NCBI GenBank assembly: GCA_029974035.1 | Contig: JARKQG010000075.1 | Location: forward strand, 1-64,000 | DNA: 64,000 nucleotides | From: Eubacteriales bacterium | GTDB lineage: Bacteria; Bacillota_A; Clostridia; Christensenellales; Aristaeellaceae | Reading direction: 5' to 3' | In this document: positions 44,452-52,622 of the stretch, in pieces | Position numbering within the stretch: position 1 is the stretch's first letter | How the letters are laid out: every line of letters starts with the position of its first letter | Translations under genes and position numbers: made by a program | The notes under the pieces: generated by a model | What the model was told of the DNA's origin: nothing | Databases searched by the model: none | Seen by the model: only the letters and a program-made list of their open reading frames with translations

Positions 44452-46122
44452 CTAAGGTCCCTGCCTTTCCTCCGGAGCGCCTTCGGGTGCGCCGCGCTTG
44501 ATCGCCGGCATGGATATCGTCTCCTGCGAGAGGGGCTGCGCGGGCTTTTTCATCGAGCGCCTGAGGCGCTTGATGTGGATGCGCCGCTGCTTTTCGATCC
44601 GCCGCCGCCTGCGCACGCCGGAAGCCGCGAGGATCGCGATCAGCACCGCCAGCACCGCGACGACGCCCACCATCATCATCAGAAATGTGGAGGGTCCGGC
44701 GGCCATCTGGTAGGAGGTGCCGGCGGGGACCGGCAGCGGCGACGCGGTGGGCACCGCCGCCACGGGCTGCGCCGCGGCCTCCACGGTGACGGGGTTGGAC
44801 AAAACCGTCAGCCGTCCGCCCTTGTCGTCGGTCATCTCCGCCAGAAACACGAAGGGCCTCCCGCCGATGGGGTAGTCCGCCTCGATCAGCGTCTCGCCCG
44901 GCGGCACGACCCACAGCGTGCGAATATCCCCCCGGGACTGCTCCGACAGCCGGACGCCCCGGAGTTCCTCTTCGCCGGTGTTGTTCAGGTGCAGCGTAAA
45001 GCGCACCGTGCCGGCAGCCACCGGGGTATTGGGGTTGACCTGGGCGGAGAGCGCGATGCGCGCCCGCGCCTCCGACGTCTGCACGGCGACGGTCAGCGGA
45101 TTGGAGCGCGCCGAGATGGCGGAGCCGCCCTCGGTGCGGCCCGAAACGGTCAGAAGGATGGTGGTGGTTTCGCGCATCTGCATCGGCTGGGTCAGCTCGT
45201 AGCGCTCGCCGGGCTTGAGCGAGAAGGGCGGGCTGTCCAGCTCCGCGCCGTTCTGGTCCACCACCTGCAGTTTTTCGCAGGCGAAGTCGGAGGCGTTGTA
45301 CAGGGAGAGCCTGAGCGTCACGGATTCGCCGCTGCGCACCGCCGCGGAGTCCGCCGTGAGCACAGCCTCCAGCCGCTGGTCGGTCACCTGGATGCGGGTG
45401 GCCCCCAATTCGCGGACGATGGGCTCCTCCGGGTCGGCCTTGCTGAAGCAGGTCAGCGAGGGCAGGCTTTCGGAATCCCGGTCGATGGACACCCGCGTGG
45501 TGAAGGTGTGCTTCTGTCCCGGCGCCAGCTCCGACAGCGCGCCCACGTCGCCGGTCAGCGGATCGCTCACCACGAGATCGGTCAACGGCACATTGCCCGC
45601 GTTGACCACCCGATAGGTCAGTGCCACCTGCTCGCCCGCCTGCACGTACTCCGACGATACGGAGCGGCTGAATTCCACCGCGGGCTGCGCCGGAATGCGC
45701 TCAAGGGGCGCCGTGACCAGCACGCGCCCGCCAATTTCCTCCGGCGTGCCCTTGCTGAGCGTACAGCGGATCAGGTAGGCGATGCCGCCGTCCCGAAACT
45801 GCGCCAGCGTCGGGGTAATGTTTTCTTCAAAGGCGCGGGAGACCCCGGGCGCCAGCGTGCCCACCGTCTCCACCAGCTCGCCGCTGGCACGCAAAAGCCG
45901 CACGTCGTAGATCGGCTCATCGCCCCGGTTGGTCATGGTGACCGTCAGGTGCGCGCTCTCGGGCGCTACCATCAGATTGGGCTCGATGGACGCGGAGACC
46001 GAAAGCGAATCCGGATAGATGAACTCAGTGGACGCTTCCGGTGGCTCCGCCGCACCCGCGGGCAGCCAAGCGGCGGCGCATACCACGAGCGCCGCCATAA
46101 GGACCCGCACGCGAAGCCGCAT
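44452..46122 (-). CDS. Membrane-anchored protein with CARDB/DUF11-like repeats
   Basis: A 556-residue exported protein. A signal peptide (VRVLMAALVVCAAAWLPAGAA) is followed by about four Ig-like repeats of roughly 110 residues (ESAHLTVTMTNRGDEPIYDVRLL; EQVALTYRVVNAGNVPLTDLVV; ESVTLRLSLYNASDFACEKLQVV; GTVRFTLHLNNTGEEELRGV). A membrane helix near 485-507 (FLMMMVGVVAVLAVLIAILAA) leads into a basic cytoplasmic tail. It is a type I surface protein, probably an adhesion or envelope scaffold. It has its own promoter and heads the operon with DUF2461, the mutase homologue and transketolase. Confidence 0.72.
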   Translation of the reverse strand: MRLRVRVLMAALVVCAAAWLPAGAAEPPEASTEFIYPDSLSVSASIEPNLMVAPESAHLTVTMTNRGDEPIYDVRLLRASGELVETVGTLAPGVSRAFEENITPTLAQFRDGGIAYLIRCTLSKGTPEEIGGRVLVTAPLERIPAQPAVEFSRSVSSEYVQAGEQVALTYRVVNAGNVPLTDLVVSDPLTGDVGALSELAPGQKHTFTTRVSIDRDSESLPSLTCFSKADPEEPIVRELGATRIQVTDQRLEAVLTADSAAVRSGESVTLRLSLYNASDFACEKLQVVDQNGAELDSPPFSLKPGERYELTQPMQMRETTTILLTVSGRTEGGSAISARSNPLTVAVQTSEARARIALSAQVNPNTPVAAGTVRFTLHLNNTGEEELRGVRLSEQSRGDIRTLWVVPPGETLIEADYPIGGRPFVFLAEMTDDKGGRLTVLSNPVTVEAAAQPVAAVPTASPLPVPAGTSYQMAAGPSTFLMMMVGVVAVLAVLIAILAASGVRRRRRIEKQRRIHIKRLRRSMKKPAQPLSQETISMPAIKRGAPEGAPEERQGP

Positions 46123-46148
46123 CGAACCCCTCCCGCACTGATATGGCT

Positions 46149-46177
46149 ATTGTAGTATACGGCGCGCCGGGTGTCAA
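46149..46177 (-). promoter_or_regulatory. Promoter of the CARDB-DUF2461-mutase-transketolase operon
   Basis: On the minus strand TTGACA (46177-46172), a 17-nt spacer and TACAAT (46154-46149) give a near-consensus promoter about 27 nt upstream of ATG 46122. Confidence 0.75.
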
Positions 46178-46201
46178 GGAAGCGCACATTAACAAAGAAG
46201 C

Positions 46202-46219
46202 GCCGGGACGCATCCCGGC
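46202..46219 (-). terminator. Terminator after the RNA methyltransferase gene
   Basis: A 7-bp stem GCCGGGA/TCCCGGC (46202-46208 with 46213-46219) with a 4-nt loop is followed on the minus strand by GCTTCTTTG. It lies 9 nt after the methyltransferase stop. Confidence 0.6.
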
Positions 46220-46227
46220 ATTTGGCG

Positions 46228-47004
46228 CTACGGCAGGTTCCGGCAGAGTTCGTACATCATGATCCCCGCGGCCACCGCGGCGTTGAGCGACTGGGCGCCG
46301 CCGCGCATCGGCAGCTTCAGCGCCGCCGTGGCGGCGGCGAGGACATCCGGGCTGACGCCGCGTGCCTCGCTGCCGATGACCAGCACAAACCGGTCCGGCA
46401 GCGGCGCGCGCTGGTAAAAGGGTTCGCCCTCCAGCGACGTGGCCACCACGGCGTAGCCCCGCGCGGCCAGCGCGCGAAGCGCCGCGGGCAGGTCCTCCAC
46501 CCTGGCCATCGGCACGCGAAAGCCGGAGCCCATGGCGGCGCGCTGCACCTTGGGGGAGAGCGCCTCCGCGCAGCCGGGGCCGGCGATGAGCGCCTGAAAG
46601 CCCGCGGCGTCGGCGGTGCGCCAGATGGTGCCCAGGTTTCCGGGGTCCTGCACGCCGTCCAGCGCCACGATCCTGTCCGGCGCGACGGCCAGATCCAGGG
46701 GCGCGGGCGGCGCAAACGCCGCGCAGGCTCCCTGGGGCGTCCGGGTATCGCACACGGCCTCCAGCACCCGGCGCGGCACAATCAGCGTGCGCGCGCCCTT
46801 TCGCCGCAGCGCCTCCGGCAGGTCGCCAAAGTCCAGCCCTTCTTCAAAAAGCGCCGCCGCCGGGGCCAGGAGCGCCGCCGCCTCGCGCATCAGCTTTTCG
46901 CCCTCCACCAGAAAAAGCTGCTGCGATGCGCGGCCCTCGGACGTCTTCAGCGCGCGCAGCCGCTGGATCAGCGGGTTTTTGACGCTTTCAAGGCGTTCCA
47001 TCAT
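46228..47004 (-). CDS. SpoU/TrmH-family RNA 2'-O-methyltransferase
   Basis: A 258-residue RNA methyltransferase. An N-terminal substrate-binding domain (SVKNPLIQRLRALKTSEGRASQQLFLVEGEKLMREA) is followed by the SPOUT trefoil-knot motifs LDGVQDPGNLGTIWRTADAAGF, LVIGSEARGVS and LKLPMRGGAQSLNAAVAAGIMMYE. The target is rRNA or tRNA ribose; it cannot be named. ATG 47004 has AAGGAG 7 nt upstream and overlaps the preceding gene by 17 bp; ATG 47001 follows directly. Confidence 0.92.
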   Translation of the reverse strand: MMERLESVKNPLIQRLRALKTSEGRASQQLFLVEGEKLMREAAALLAPAAALFEEGLDFGDLPEALRRKGARTLIVPRRVLEAVCDTRTPQGACAAFAPPAPLDLAVAPDRIVALDGVQDPGNLGTIWRTADAAGFQALIAGPGCAEALSPKVQRAAMGSGFRVPMARVEDLPAALRALAARGYAVVATSLEGEPFYQRAPLPDRFVLVIGSEARGVSPDVLAAATAALKLPMRGGAQSLNAAVAAGIMMYELCRNLP

Positions 47005-48052
47005 CGATCTTCTCCTTCTGCTCTCCTTCGAGAAAGCGCATGCCGCCCTCCGCCAGGACCGACACAAAGCCGATCAGCAGCAGCAGGTAGTAGGTGAAAA
47101 ACCGCCACACAAATATCGCGCTGAGCATTATCCCGCTGGGAAAGACGCCGGCAAAGAACACCGAAAAGCCGTACTCCTGCGCGCCGCTGCCACCGGGCAG
47201 CGGCATGAACGAGGCGCCGATGTACAAAAGCGTCTGCAGCGTAATCAGCGTCAGCGCGGAAACGCCCGATAAATGGAACACGCGGTACACGCCGACGATG
47301 ATCGCCATCAATAGCGCGATCTGGAGAAAGGACAGCAGCATCACCTTCAGCGCCAGCGCCGGCTTTTTGAAAAGCGCCGTCACGGAGGACTGGTATTCGC
47401 CGATCAGCCGGTCGATCTTCCGCTGCGCGGCCTCGCGGTCGCGGACGATCCGGAGCCGCGTCAGAACCCACACGCCGGCGCGGGTGAGGGCGCTCGTCGT
47501 CGGGCGGTGGACGCCCAGGAGGAGCACGATCAGCGGCATCGCCGCGTTGAGGACAAAGCCCAGGATCACAAACCAGCGTATGCCGCCCAGGATCAGCGCC
47601 ACCTGGGCCCGGCAGGCGATCCACAGCGCCGCGCCCAGAACCACCATCGCCGCCTGAAAGCAGATGAACTGCACGGAAACCGCCGCCGTCGCCACCATGC
47701 CGGGCACGCCCCAGCGGGTCATCGACAGCACCTCCAGCGGTTGGCCGCCGCTGGAGGAGGGCGTGATGGCCGAATAGAACTGGCCCACGCCGGTGACGGC
47801 CAGCGCCTTGACAAAGGAGATGGGGGTGCCTTCGCTCTTCAGAAACACGTAAAGCGTCAGCGCCCGCAGCGCCAGGTACCCCAAGAGAAGCGCAACGCTC
47901 AGCCATAAAAAGCGCGCGTCCAGCCCGCCAAGCTGCGCCACGATAACGGACATCTGGCCGCTGTGAAGGGCCCACGCCACAAAGGCGACCGCGACCACCA
48001 GCACATAGGCAAGGCCCAGATTGCGCTTGGAAAAGGAGCTGTGCTTTTTCAC
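46988..48052 (-). CDS. LPG-synthase-TM/UPF0104-like membrane protein
   Basis: A 354-residue protein with about eight membrane helices and the flippase-like signatures ALAVTGVGQFYSAITPSSSGGQPLEVLSM, and ASFMPLPGGSGAQEYGFSVFF near the C-terminus. This is the membrane part of lysylphosphatidylglycerol synthases (MprF N-domain) without the synthase domain, and is thought to move lipids. GTG 48052 overlaps the DUF3842 stop (GTGA). The substrate lipid is unknown. Confidence 0.85.
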   Translation of the reverse strand: MKKHSSFSKRNLGLAYVLVVAVAFVAWALHSGQMSVIVAQLGGLDARFLWLSVALLLGYLALRALTLYVFLKSEGTPISFVKALAVTGVGQFYSAITPSSSGGQPLEVLSMTRWGVPGMVATAAVSVQFICFQAAMVVLGAALWIACRAQVALILGGIRWFVILGFVLNAAMPLIVLLLGVHRPTTSALTRAGVWVLTRLRIVRDREAAQRKIDRLIGEYQSSVTALFKKPALALKVMLLSFLQIALLMAIIVGVYRVFHLSGVSALTLITLQTLLYIGASFMPLPGGSGAQEYGFSVFFAGVFPSGIMLSAIFVWRFFTYYLLLLIGFVSVLAEGGMRFLEGEQKEKIDDGTP

Positions 48053-48477
48053 GGGCACCCCCCGGGCGCGCCCGCGAGGAGCGTCCGGGCCTGCTTCAGC
48101 GCGTCCTCGATGGCGTCGGAGAGCGTGAGCCCGCCCGTTCCGGCGACCTTGACGCCGCACCGACCCACGGGGACGAGGATCTTGACCGCCCGGCTCTTCG
48201 CCACCGATTCGGCGGCGAGCGGCGTCACCTCGCCCAGCATGGCGTCGGCAAAGGCGATGCCGATGGGGCCCATGATGAGATCCGCGTCCCGGCAGGCCAC
48301 GCGCACCGGGTTTTCGCCGGTGGCGCCCGCGTCGGCGCCCGCCCGGAGCATCGCCGCGGTGGCCAGCGCGTTGAGACCGACGCCGACGACCTCCGCGTCG
48401 GGCAGCCCTTTTTTGAGCCCTTCCACCAGCGCCCTGCCCACGCCGCCGCCCGCGCCGTCGATCACGACCACCTTCAT
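48049..48477 (-). CDS. DUF3842-family protein
   Basis: A 142-residue protein that matches DUF3842. It has a Gly-rich nucleotide-type loop (MKVVVIDGAGGGVGRALVEGLKK), GLNALATAAMLRAGADAGATGENPV, DADLIMGPIGIAFADAMLGEVTP and VGRCGVKVAGTGGLTL. The function of the family is unknown; the N-terminus resembles a Rossmann dinucleotide-binding start. ATG 48477 is used, although TTG 48498 is in frame. It is first in the operon with the membrane protein and the RNA methyltransferase. Confidence 0.85.
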   Translation of the reverse strand: MKVVVIDGAGGGVGRALVEGLKKGLPDAEVVGVGLNALATAAMLRAGADAGATGENPVRVACRDADLIMGPIGIAFADAMLGEVTPLAAESVAKSRAVKILVPVGRCGVKVAGTGGLTLSDAIEDALKQARTLLAGAPGGCP

Positions 48478-48512
48478 GCCCCGCACCCCACTCGTCAACG
48501 CATTATTTTTTC

Positions 48513-48541
48513 ATTATATCGGTCCGCGCCGGGATCGTCAA
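48513..48541 (-). promoter_or_regulatory. Promoter of the DUF3842 operon
   Basis: On the minus strand TTGACG (48541-48536), a 17-nt spacer and TATAAT (48518-48513) precede ATG 48477 by about 35 nt. Confidence 0.75.
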
Positions 48542-48594
48542 ATAAAATCGACCGGCGCGTCCACAATTCTACCCAAAATGCAACCCAATTACCA

Positions 48595-48624
48595 TTGAAG
48601 CGCCGTTCGGCGCGGCGGTATACT
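48595..48624 (+). promoter_or_regulatory. Promoter of the amidohydrolase gene
   Basis: TTGAAG (48595-48600), an 18-nt spacer and TATACT (48619-48624) lie 25 nt upstream of ATG 48650, back to back with the DUF3842 promoter. Confidence 0.65.
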
Positions 48625-48649
48625 TTAAATTAAGAAACGGGGGATAGAC

Positions 48650-49429
48650 ATGATCATCGACTTTCACACCCACGTCTTTCCGGACGGAATCGCCCAGAAA
48701 GCCAGTACGAACATCGCAAACTTTTACGGTATTCCCACCCGGTTTGACGGAAAGCTGTCCACCCTCCTCCGGGTGGGCGCCGCCGCCGGGGTGGACCGCT
48801 ACGTGGTCCATTCGGTGGCCACCACGCCGGGGCAGACCGCAGCCATCAACGACTTCATCGCCGGCATCTGCCGGGAGAACCCCGGCGTTTCCGGCTTTGC
48901 CACCATCCATCCGGATCAGCAAAATATGGAGGCGGAGATCGAGCGCGCCTTCCGGATGGGGCTCAGGGGGGTCAAGATCCACTCGGACATGCAGAAGGTG
49001 GCGCTGGACGACCCGAGGCTGTTTCGCCTGTACGAGATCATCGAGGGCCGCGCGCCGCTTCTGGCCCACACCGGCGACCGCCGCTTCGACTATTCAAACC
49101 CCGTAAGGCTGCTGCGGGTGCTGGACGCCTTCCCGCGCCTCGCCGTGATCGGCGCCCACCTCGGCGGCTGGAGCGTGTGGCCCGAGGCGGTCGGGGCGCT
49201 GAAGGGCCGCGACGTTTTGGTGGACTGCTCCAGCAGCTTCTACGCGCTGCCGCCGGAGCAGTCCCTGGCGATCATCCGCGCCTACGGCGCGGAGCGGGTG
49301 CTCTTTGGCAGCGACTATCCCATGTGGGACCCGGGCGCCGAGCTTAGCGTGCTGAGAAAACTGGGACTTTCCCGCGCCGAAACGGAACTGATCCTGCACG
49401 AAAACGCCGAGCGGCTGCTGGGCCTTTAG
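48650..49429 (+). CDS. Amidohydrolase-family metal-dependent hydrolase
   Basis: A 259-residue TIM-barrel amidohydrolase-2 type protein. It has the metal-binding IIDFHTHVFPDGIA, a second metal His region (HSDMQKVALDD), LLAHTGDR, VIGAHLGGW and the terminal FGSDYPMWDPG with the conserved Asp. Such proteins include decarboxylases and lactonases related to aminocarboxymuconate decarboxylase; the substrate here is unknown. GGGGGA lies before ATG 48650. It is convergent with the methyltransferase gene, 9 nt away. Confidence 0.82.
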   Translation: MIIDFHTHVFPDGIAQKASTNIANFYGIPTRFDGKLSTLLRVGAAAGVDRYVVHSVATTPGQTAAINDFIAGICRENPGVSGFATIHPDQQNMEAEIERAFRMGLRGVKIHSDMQKVALDDPRLFRLYEIIEGRAPLLAHTGDRRFDYSNPVRLLRVLDAFPRLAVIGAHLGGWSVWPEAVGALKGRDVLVDCSSSFYALPPEQSLAIIRAYGAERVLFGSDYPMWDPGAELSVLRKLGLSRAETELILHENAERLLGL

Positions 49430-49438
49430 GGGAGCGCC

Positions 49439-50251
49439 TCATTTTTCCCCGATGTACATGGCGTGCTCCGAATAGGCCAGAAGCTCCGGAACCTCCAGAA
49501 GCCGCTTCGCCGTCTCGATCCACAGCGCCCGCTCCGCCTCCGGGTAGCCCAGCACCTGGTTTTCGTTGGGCGCCAGGATGCCCTCCTGGCCGAAAAGCGC
49601 CAGCTTTTTGAGGCCGAAGGGCGCGAGAAAGGGCTCGATCTGCCGCTGGTTGATCAGGCTGGCCGCGGTGAAGGCGGGCCCGTCATACCGGGCACCGCGG
49701 ATCACCGATTCGGCCAGCGCCTCCGCTGCGCCGTTTTCGGCGTCCAGCGGCAAAAGGCCGGGGCCGTTTTTGAGATCGTAGATAAAGCCGGCAAAAGCCA
49801 GTATGAACGAGCCGTAGAATTTGCCCCCGGGCTTCAGGCGCGAAAGGGCCAGGCGCACCGCCTCGGCCCGGTCCGCCGCGCGCACCAGGTGGTACAGCGG
49901 CCCCATCAGCAGCACGTGGTCGTAGGCACCCAGGTCCATTTCCCCGATGTCCAGGCAGTTGGCCGCGGCGGCCCGAAGGGCGACGCCCGCCGCGCGCGCC
50001 TTCTCCTTTGCCAGCGCCACGTTGGCGGGGGACAGGTCGACGAGCGTCACATCGCAGCCCATCTTCGCAAAATGGACGGCGTACCGCCCCGGCCCGCCGC
50101 CGATGTCCAGCATCGAATCGCCGGGCCGGACGTACCTTTCCATCATGTAGGTTGTGAGAATGAACTCGAAGGGGTGCTTTTCCAGCCGCGCCCATTCCTC
50201 GTGCGCGTTTTTGTCGTAATAATCCCGCACGGTCTGAATGGATTCTTCCAT
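49439..50251 (-). CDS. Class I SAM-dependent methyltransferase
   Basis: A 270-residue methyltransferase. Motif I is MLDIGGGPGRYAVHFAKMG, motif II VTLVDLSPANVALAKEKA, motif IV DHVLLMGPLYHLV, and post-I LSRLKPGGKFYGSF. The substrate is not predictable; the size and motifs fit a UbiE/small-molecule type enzyme. It is alone on its strand between the amidohydrolase and the LysR gene. Confidence 0.85.
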   Translation of the reverse strand: MEESIQTVRDYYDKNAHEEWARLEKHPFEFILTTYMMERYVRPGDSMLDIGGGPGRYAVHFAKMGCDVTLVDLSPANVALAKEKARAAGVALRAAAANCLDIGEMDLGAYDHVLLMGPLYHLVRAADRAEAVRLALSRLKPGGKFYGSFILAFAGFIYDLKNGPGLLPLDAENGAAEALAESVIRGARYDGPAFTAASLINQRQIEPFLAPFGLKKLALFGQEGILAPNENQVLGYPEAERALWIETAKRLLEVPELLAYSEHAMYIGEK

Positions 50252-50305
50252 GTGCGCCTCCGAAATGAATGATTTTCCCCATGATAACAGCGCCGCGGGG
50301 CGGTG

Positions 50306-51187
50306 TCAACCGGCGGGGCGCGGCGAAAGGATGCGCCGGGCGTATTCGATGAACTTTTTCGCCGCGGGCGAGGCGCGGTCCATTCGCCGGATGCCGATGC
50401 CCAGCGCGCGGCGGGCGTAGGGTTCGAGGGGCAGCGCGGCGATCCGGTCCAGCTGGTCCTCCACGATGAGGCGGGGCAGGATGCTCACGCCCAGGCCGTG
50501 GGCCACCATGGATACGATGGCGTGGTCGTCCGTGGAGGAAAAGCGCACGGCGGGGCGAATGTTTGCGCCGGTCAGCGCCGTGTGCACGTCGTGATCGATG
50601 CCCGCCGCGGACATGATGAAGGGTTGTCCCTCGAAGGCCGCGATGGGAAACGCGCCGCTGAAGGCCGCCGGATGGTCCCGGGGGAGGATCGCCATCAGCG
50701 GGTCCTCCCGGAGCGGAATCCATTCAAACCCCTGCGAGCCTCTGTGGCTGAGGAAGCCGAAATCCGCCATGCTGTTTTCGATCCAGCCCTCGATCTCGTC
50801 GATGCCACCCTCCTTCAGGTGGATGGCGATGCCCGGGAAGTCCGCCCGGAATTCCCGCAGGATGGGCGGCAGCCAGCGGATGGAGATGCTGGAATAGGTG
50901 CCGATCACCAGCGACCCCAGCGTCACGCCCTTGAGGGCGCCCACCGTCTGCTCCAGCCGCTCGTTGTCCACCAGCAGCTGGCGCACCACCTCCACAATCC
51001 GCGCCCCGCTCTCTGTCAGGCGCACGCCCCGGCGGCCCCGCTCCATCAGCGGCAGGTCCATCTCCGCCTCCAGGCTCTGGATGATGTGGCTCACGCCGGA
51101 CTGGGTATACCCCATCCGCCGGCCCGTTTCGGTCAGGTTGCCGGTTTCGGCCACATCGGCCAGCACCTGGTATTTTTTCAGATCCAC
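50306..51187 (-). CDS. LysR-family regulator divergent from the prd operon
   Basis: A 293-residue LysR-type regulator. The N-terminal winged helix (VLADVAETGNLTETGRRMGYTQSGVSHIIQSLEAEM) precedes an effector domain (LGSLVIGTYSSISIRWLPPILREFRADFPGI ... GLGVSILPRLIVEDQL). GTG 51187 has AAGGAGGG upstream. It faces the proline reductase operon across about 100 bp and is its probable regulator. In characterised clostridia the prd operon is controlled by the sigma-54-dependent activator PrdR, so a LysR here is a difference. D-proline or proline is a possible effector, by inference. Confidence 0.88.
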   Translation of the reverse strand: MDLKKYQVLADVAETGNLTETGRRMGYTQSGVSHIIQSLEAEMDLPLMERGRRGVRLTESGARIVEVVRQLLVDNERLEQTVGALKGVTLGSLVIGTYSSISIRWLPPILREFRADFPGIAIHLKEGGIDEIEGWIENSMADFGFLSHRGSQGFEWIPLREDPLMAILPRDHPAAFSGAFPIAAFEGQPFIMSAAGIDHDVHTALTGANIRPAVRFSSTDDHAIVSMVAHGLGVSILPRLIVEDQLDRIAALPLEPYARRALGIGIRRMDRASPAAKKFIEYARRILSPRPAG

Positions 51188-51244
51188 GGGCGCCTCCCTC
51201 CTTTTGATATGAAAGTTTGTAATGCCAGACGAAAAAAATCCGCG

Positions 51245-51274
51245 TTTCCAGGTGGATGTTTTCTGTATTATAAT
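51245..51274 (+). promoter_or_regulatory. Candidate prd operon promoter
   Basis: A sigma-A-like TTTCCA (51245-51250), an 18-nt spacer and consensus TATAAT (51269-51274) lie just upstream of the first prd gene. There is no obvious GG-N10-GC sigma-54 promoter, consistent with a LysR rather than a PrdR mode of control. LysR sites probably overlap it. Confidence 0.6.
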
Positions 51275-51293
51275 CCTTTCAGGAAAAAAAGCA

Positions 51294-52592
51294 ATGGGGA
51301 ATAGCGCCATGCCGACATTTCGGTTTCCGCTGAAGCAGCACATCGGATCACCCGCCACTGCGGTGGTGGCGGAGGGCGCCGCGGTGCAAAGGGGCCGCTT
51401 GATCGCGGCAAAGCCGGAAGGCGCGCCGGGCGCGAACCTGCACGCCAGCATATCCGGCACCGTGTCGCGGGTGGCGGCGGAGTTTATAGAGATCGAGGCG
51501 GACCCGGGCCGGGCGGCGGAGACGGCCTATGAGCCCCTCTCCGGCGAGACGCCGAGGGAATTGATCGAAGCTTCCGGCCTCGTGGGGCTGGGGGGCGCGG
51601 GGTATCCCGCCTGGGCCAAGCTGGCGCCGCTTGACGGCGGAACGGTGATCATGAACGCGGCGGAGTGCGAGCCCATTCTGGCCCACAACATCGGCCGGCT
51701 GGAGCGGGGACCGGAGAAGGCGATGAAGGGGCTGCGCATCGTCATGGCGCTGACGGGGGCCGACAGGGGCTTCGTGGCCCTCAAGCCCGGGCACGACCGG
51801 GCGCTGGCGGCGCTGAAACCCTTTTTGTCGGACGGGATCCGGCTGTGCCTTTTGCCGCCACACTACCCCGCCGGCGAGGAGCGGGCCGTGGTACGGCAGG
51901 CACTGGGCGTGCTGCCGGGCGTGGACGAACTGCCCGCCGCCGCGGGCGCGGTGGTGTTCAACGCCGAAACGCTCCACCGCCTCTGCGAGGCTGTGGAGGA
52001 GAAAAAGCCGATGATCGACAAAGATGTCACCGTGGCCGGCAAGCTGGCCGGGCCGCGAACGCGGGTGTTCTACGACGTGCCGGTGGGCCTTCCGGCGGGC
52101 GCGCTTCTCGAAATGGCGGGCGGCGCCTCGGGGTACGGGGAGATCCTGCTGGGCGGCCCGTTCACCGGGCGGCGCGCGGGCGCGGACGATCCGATCCTCA
52201 AGACCACCGGGGGCGTGCTGGCGGCGGAGGAATTTCCCCGCCGGGGGCGCAGGCTGGGCCTTCTCGTCTGCGCCTGCGGCGCAGGCGAGGCGCGGCTGAG
52301 GGAGATCGCGGCTTCGATGGACTGTTCGGTGGCGCTCGTCGAAACCTGCAGTCAGGCAAAGAAGGTCCGCCAGGCGCTCAAGTGCGAAAACCCCGGCCAT
52401 TGCCCCGGGCAGGCCGCGAAGGTGCTGGCGCTCAAAAGGGCGGGCGCGGAGGAGATCCTCATCGCCAACTGCGCCGACTGCACCAACACCGTTATGGCCT
52501 GCGCCCCGCGATTGGGCCTTGTGGTCCACCACGCCACGGACGGCGCGCTGCGCGCCGTGAACCACCCTCTGATCCGGAAACTGATCCCCTGA
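51294..52592 (+). CDS. prdC: PrdC, proline-reductase electron-transfer protein (RnfC-like)
   Basis: A 432-residue RnfC-like protein matching PrdC, which passes electrons to D-proline reductase. It starts RFPLKQHIGSPATAVV (RnfC N-terminal barrel) and has an NADH/flavin-type loop ASGLVGLGGAGYPAWAKL, NAAECEPILAHNIGR, and GLPAGALLEMAGGASGYGEILLGGPFTGR. The C-terminus is Cys-rich (VCACGAGE, MDCS, KCENPGHCPGQ, NCADCTN). No in-frame TGA is present, so no selenocysteine. ATG 51294 (AGGA 9 nt upstream) is annotated; ATG 51309 is possible because the leader is very short. It is first in the operon. Confidence 0.88.
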   Translation: MGNSAMPTFRFPLKQHIGSPATAVVAEGAAVQRGRLIAAKPEGAPGANLHASISGTVSRVAAEFIEIEADPGRAAETAYEPLSGETPRELIEASGLVGLGGAGYPAWAKLAPLDGGTVIMNAAECEPILAHNIGRLERGPEKAMKGLRIVMALTGADRGFVALKPGHDRALAALKPFLSDGIRLCLLPPHYPAGEERAVVRQALGVLPGVDELPAAAGAVVFNAETLHRLCEAVEEKKPMIDKDVTVAGKLAGPRTRVFYDVPVGLPAGALLEMAGGASGYGEILLGGPFTGRRAGADDPILKTTGGVLAAEEFPRRGRRLGLLVCACGAGEARLREIAASMDCSVALVETCSQAKKVRQALKCENPGHCPGQAAKVLALKRAGAEEILIANCADCTNTVMACAPRLGLVVHHATDGALRAVNHPLIRKLIP

Positions 52593-52622
52593 CGGGCATC
52601 ATTCTGATACGGGAGGCGGCCT

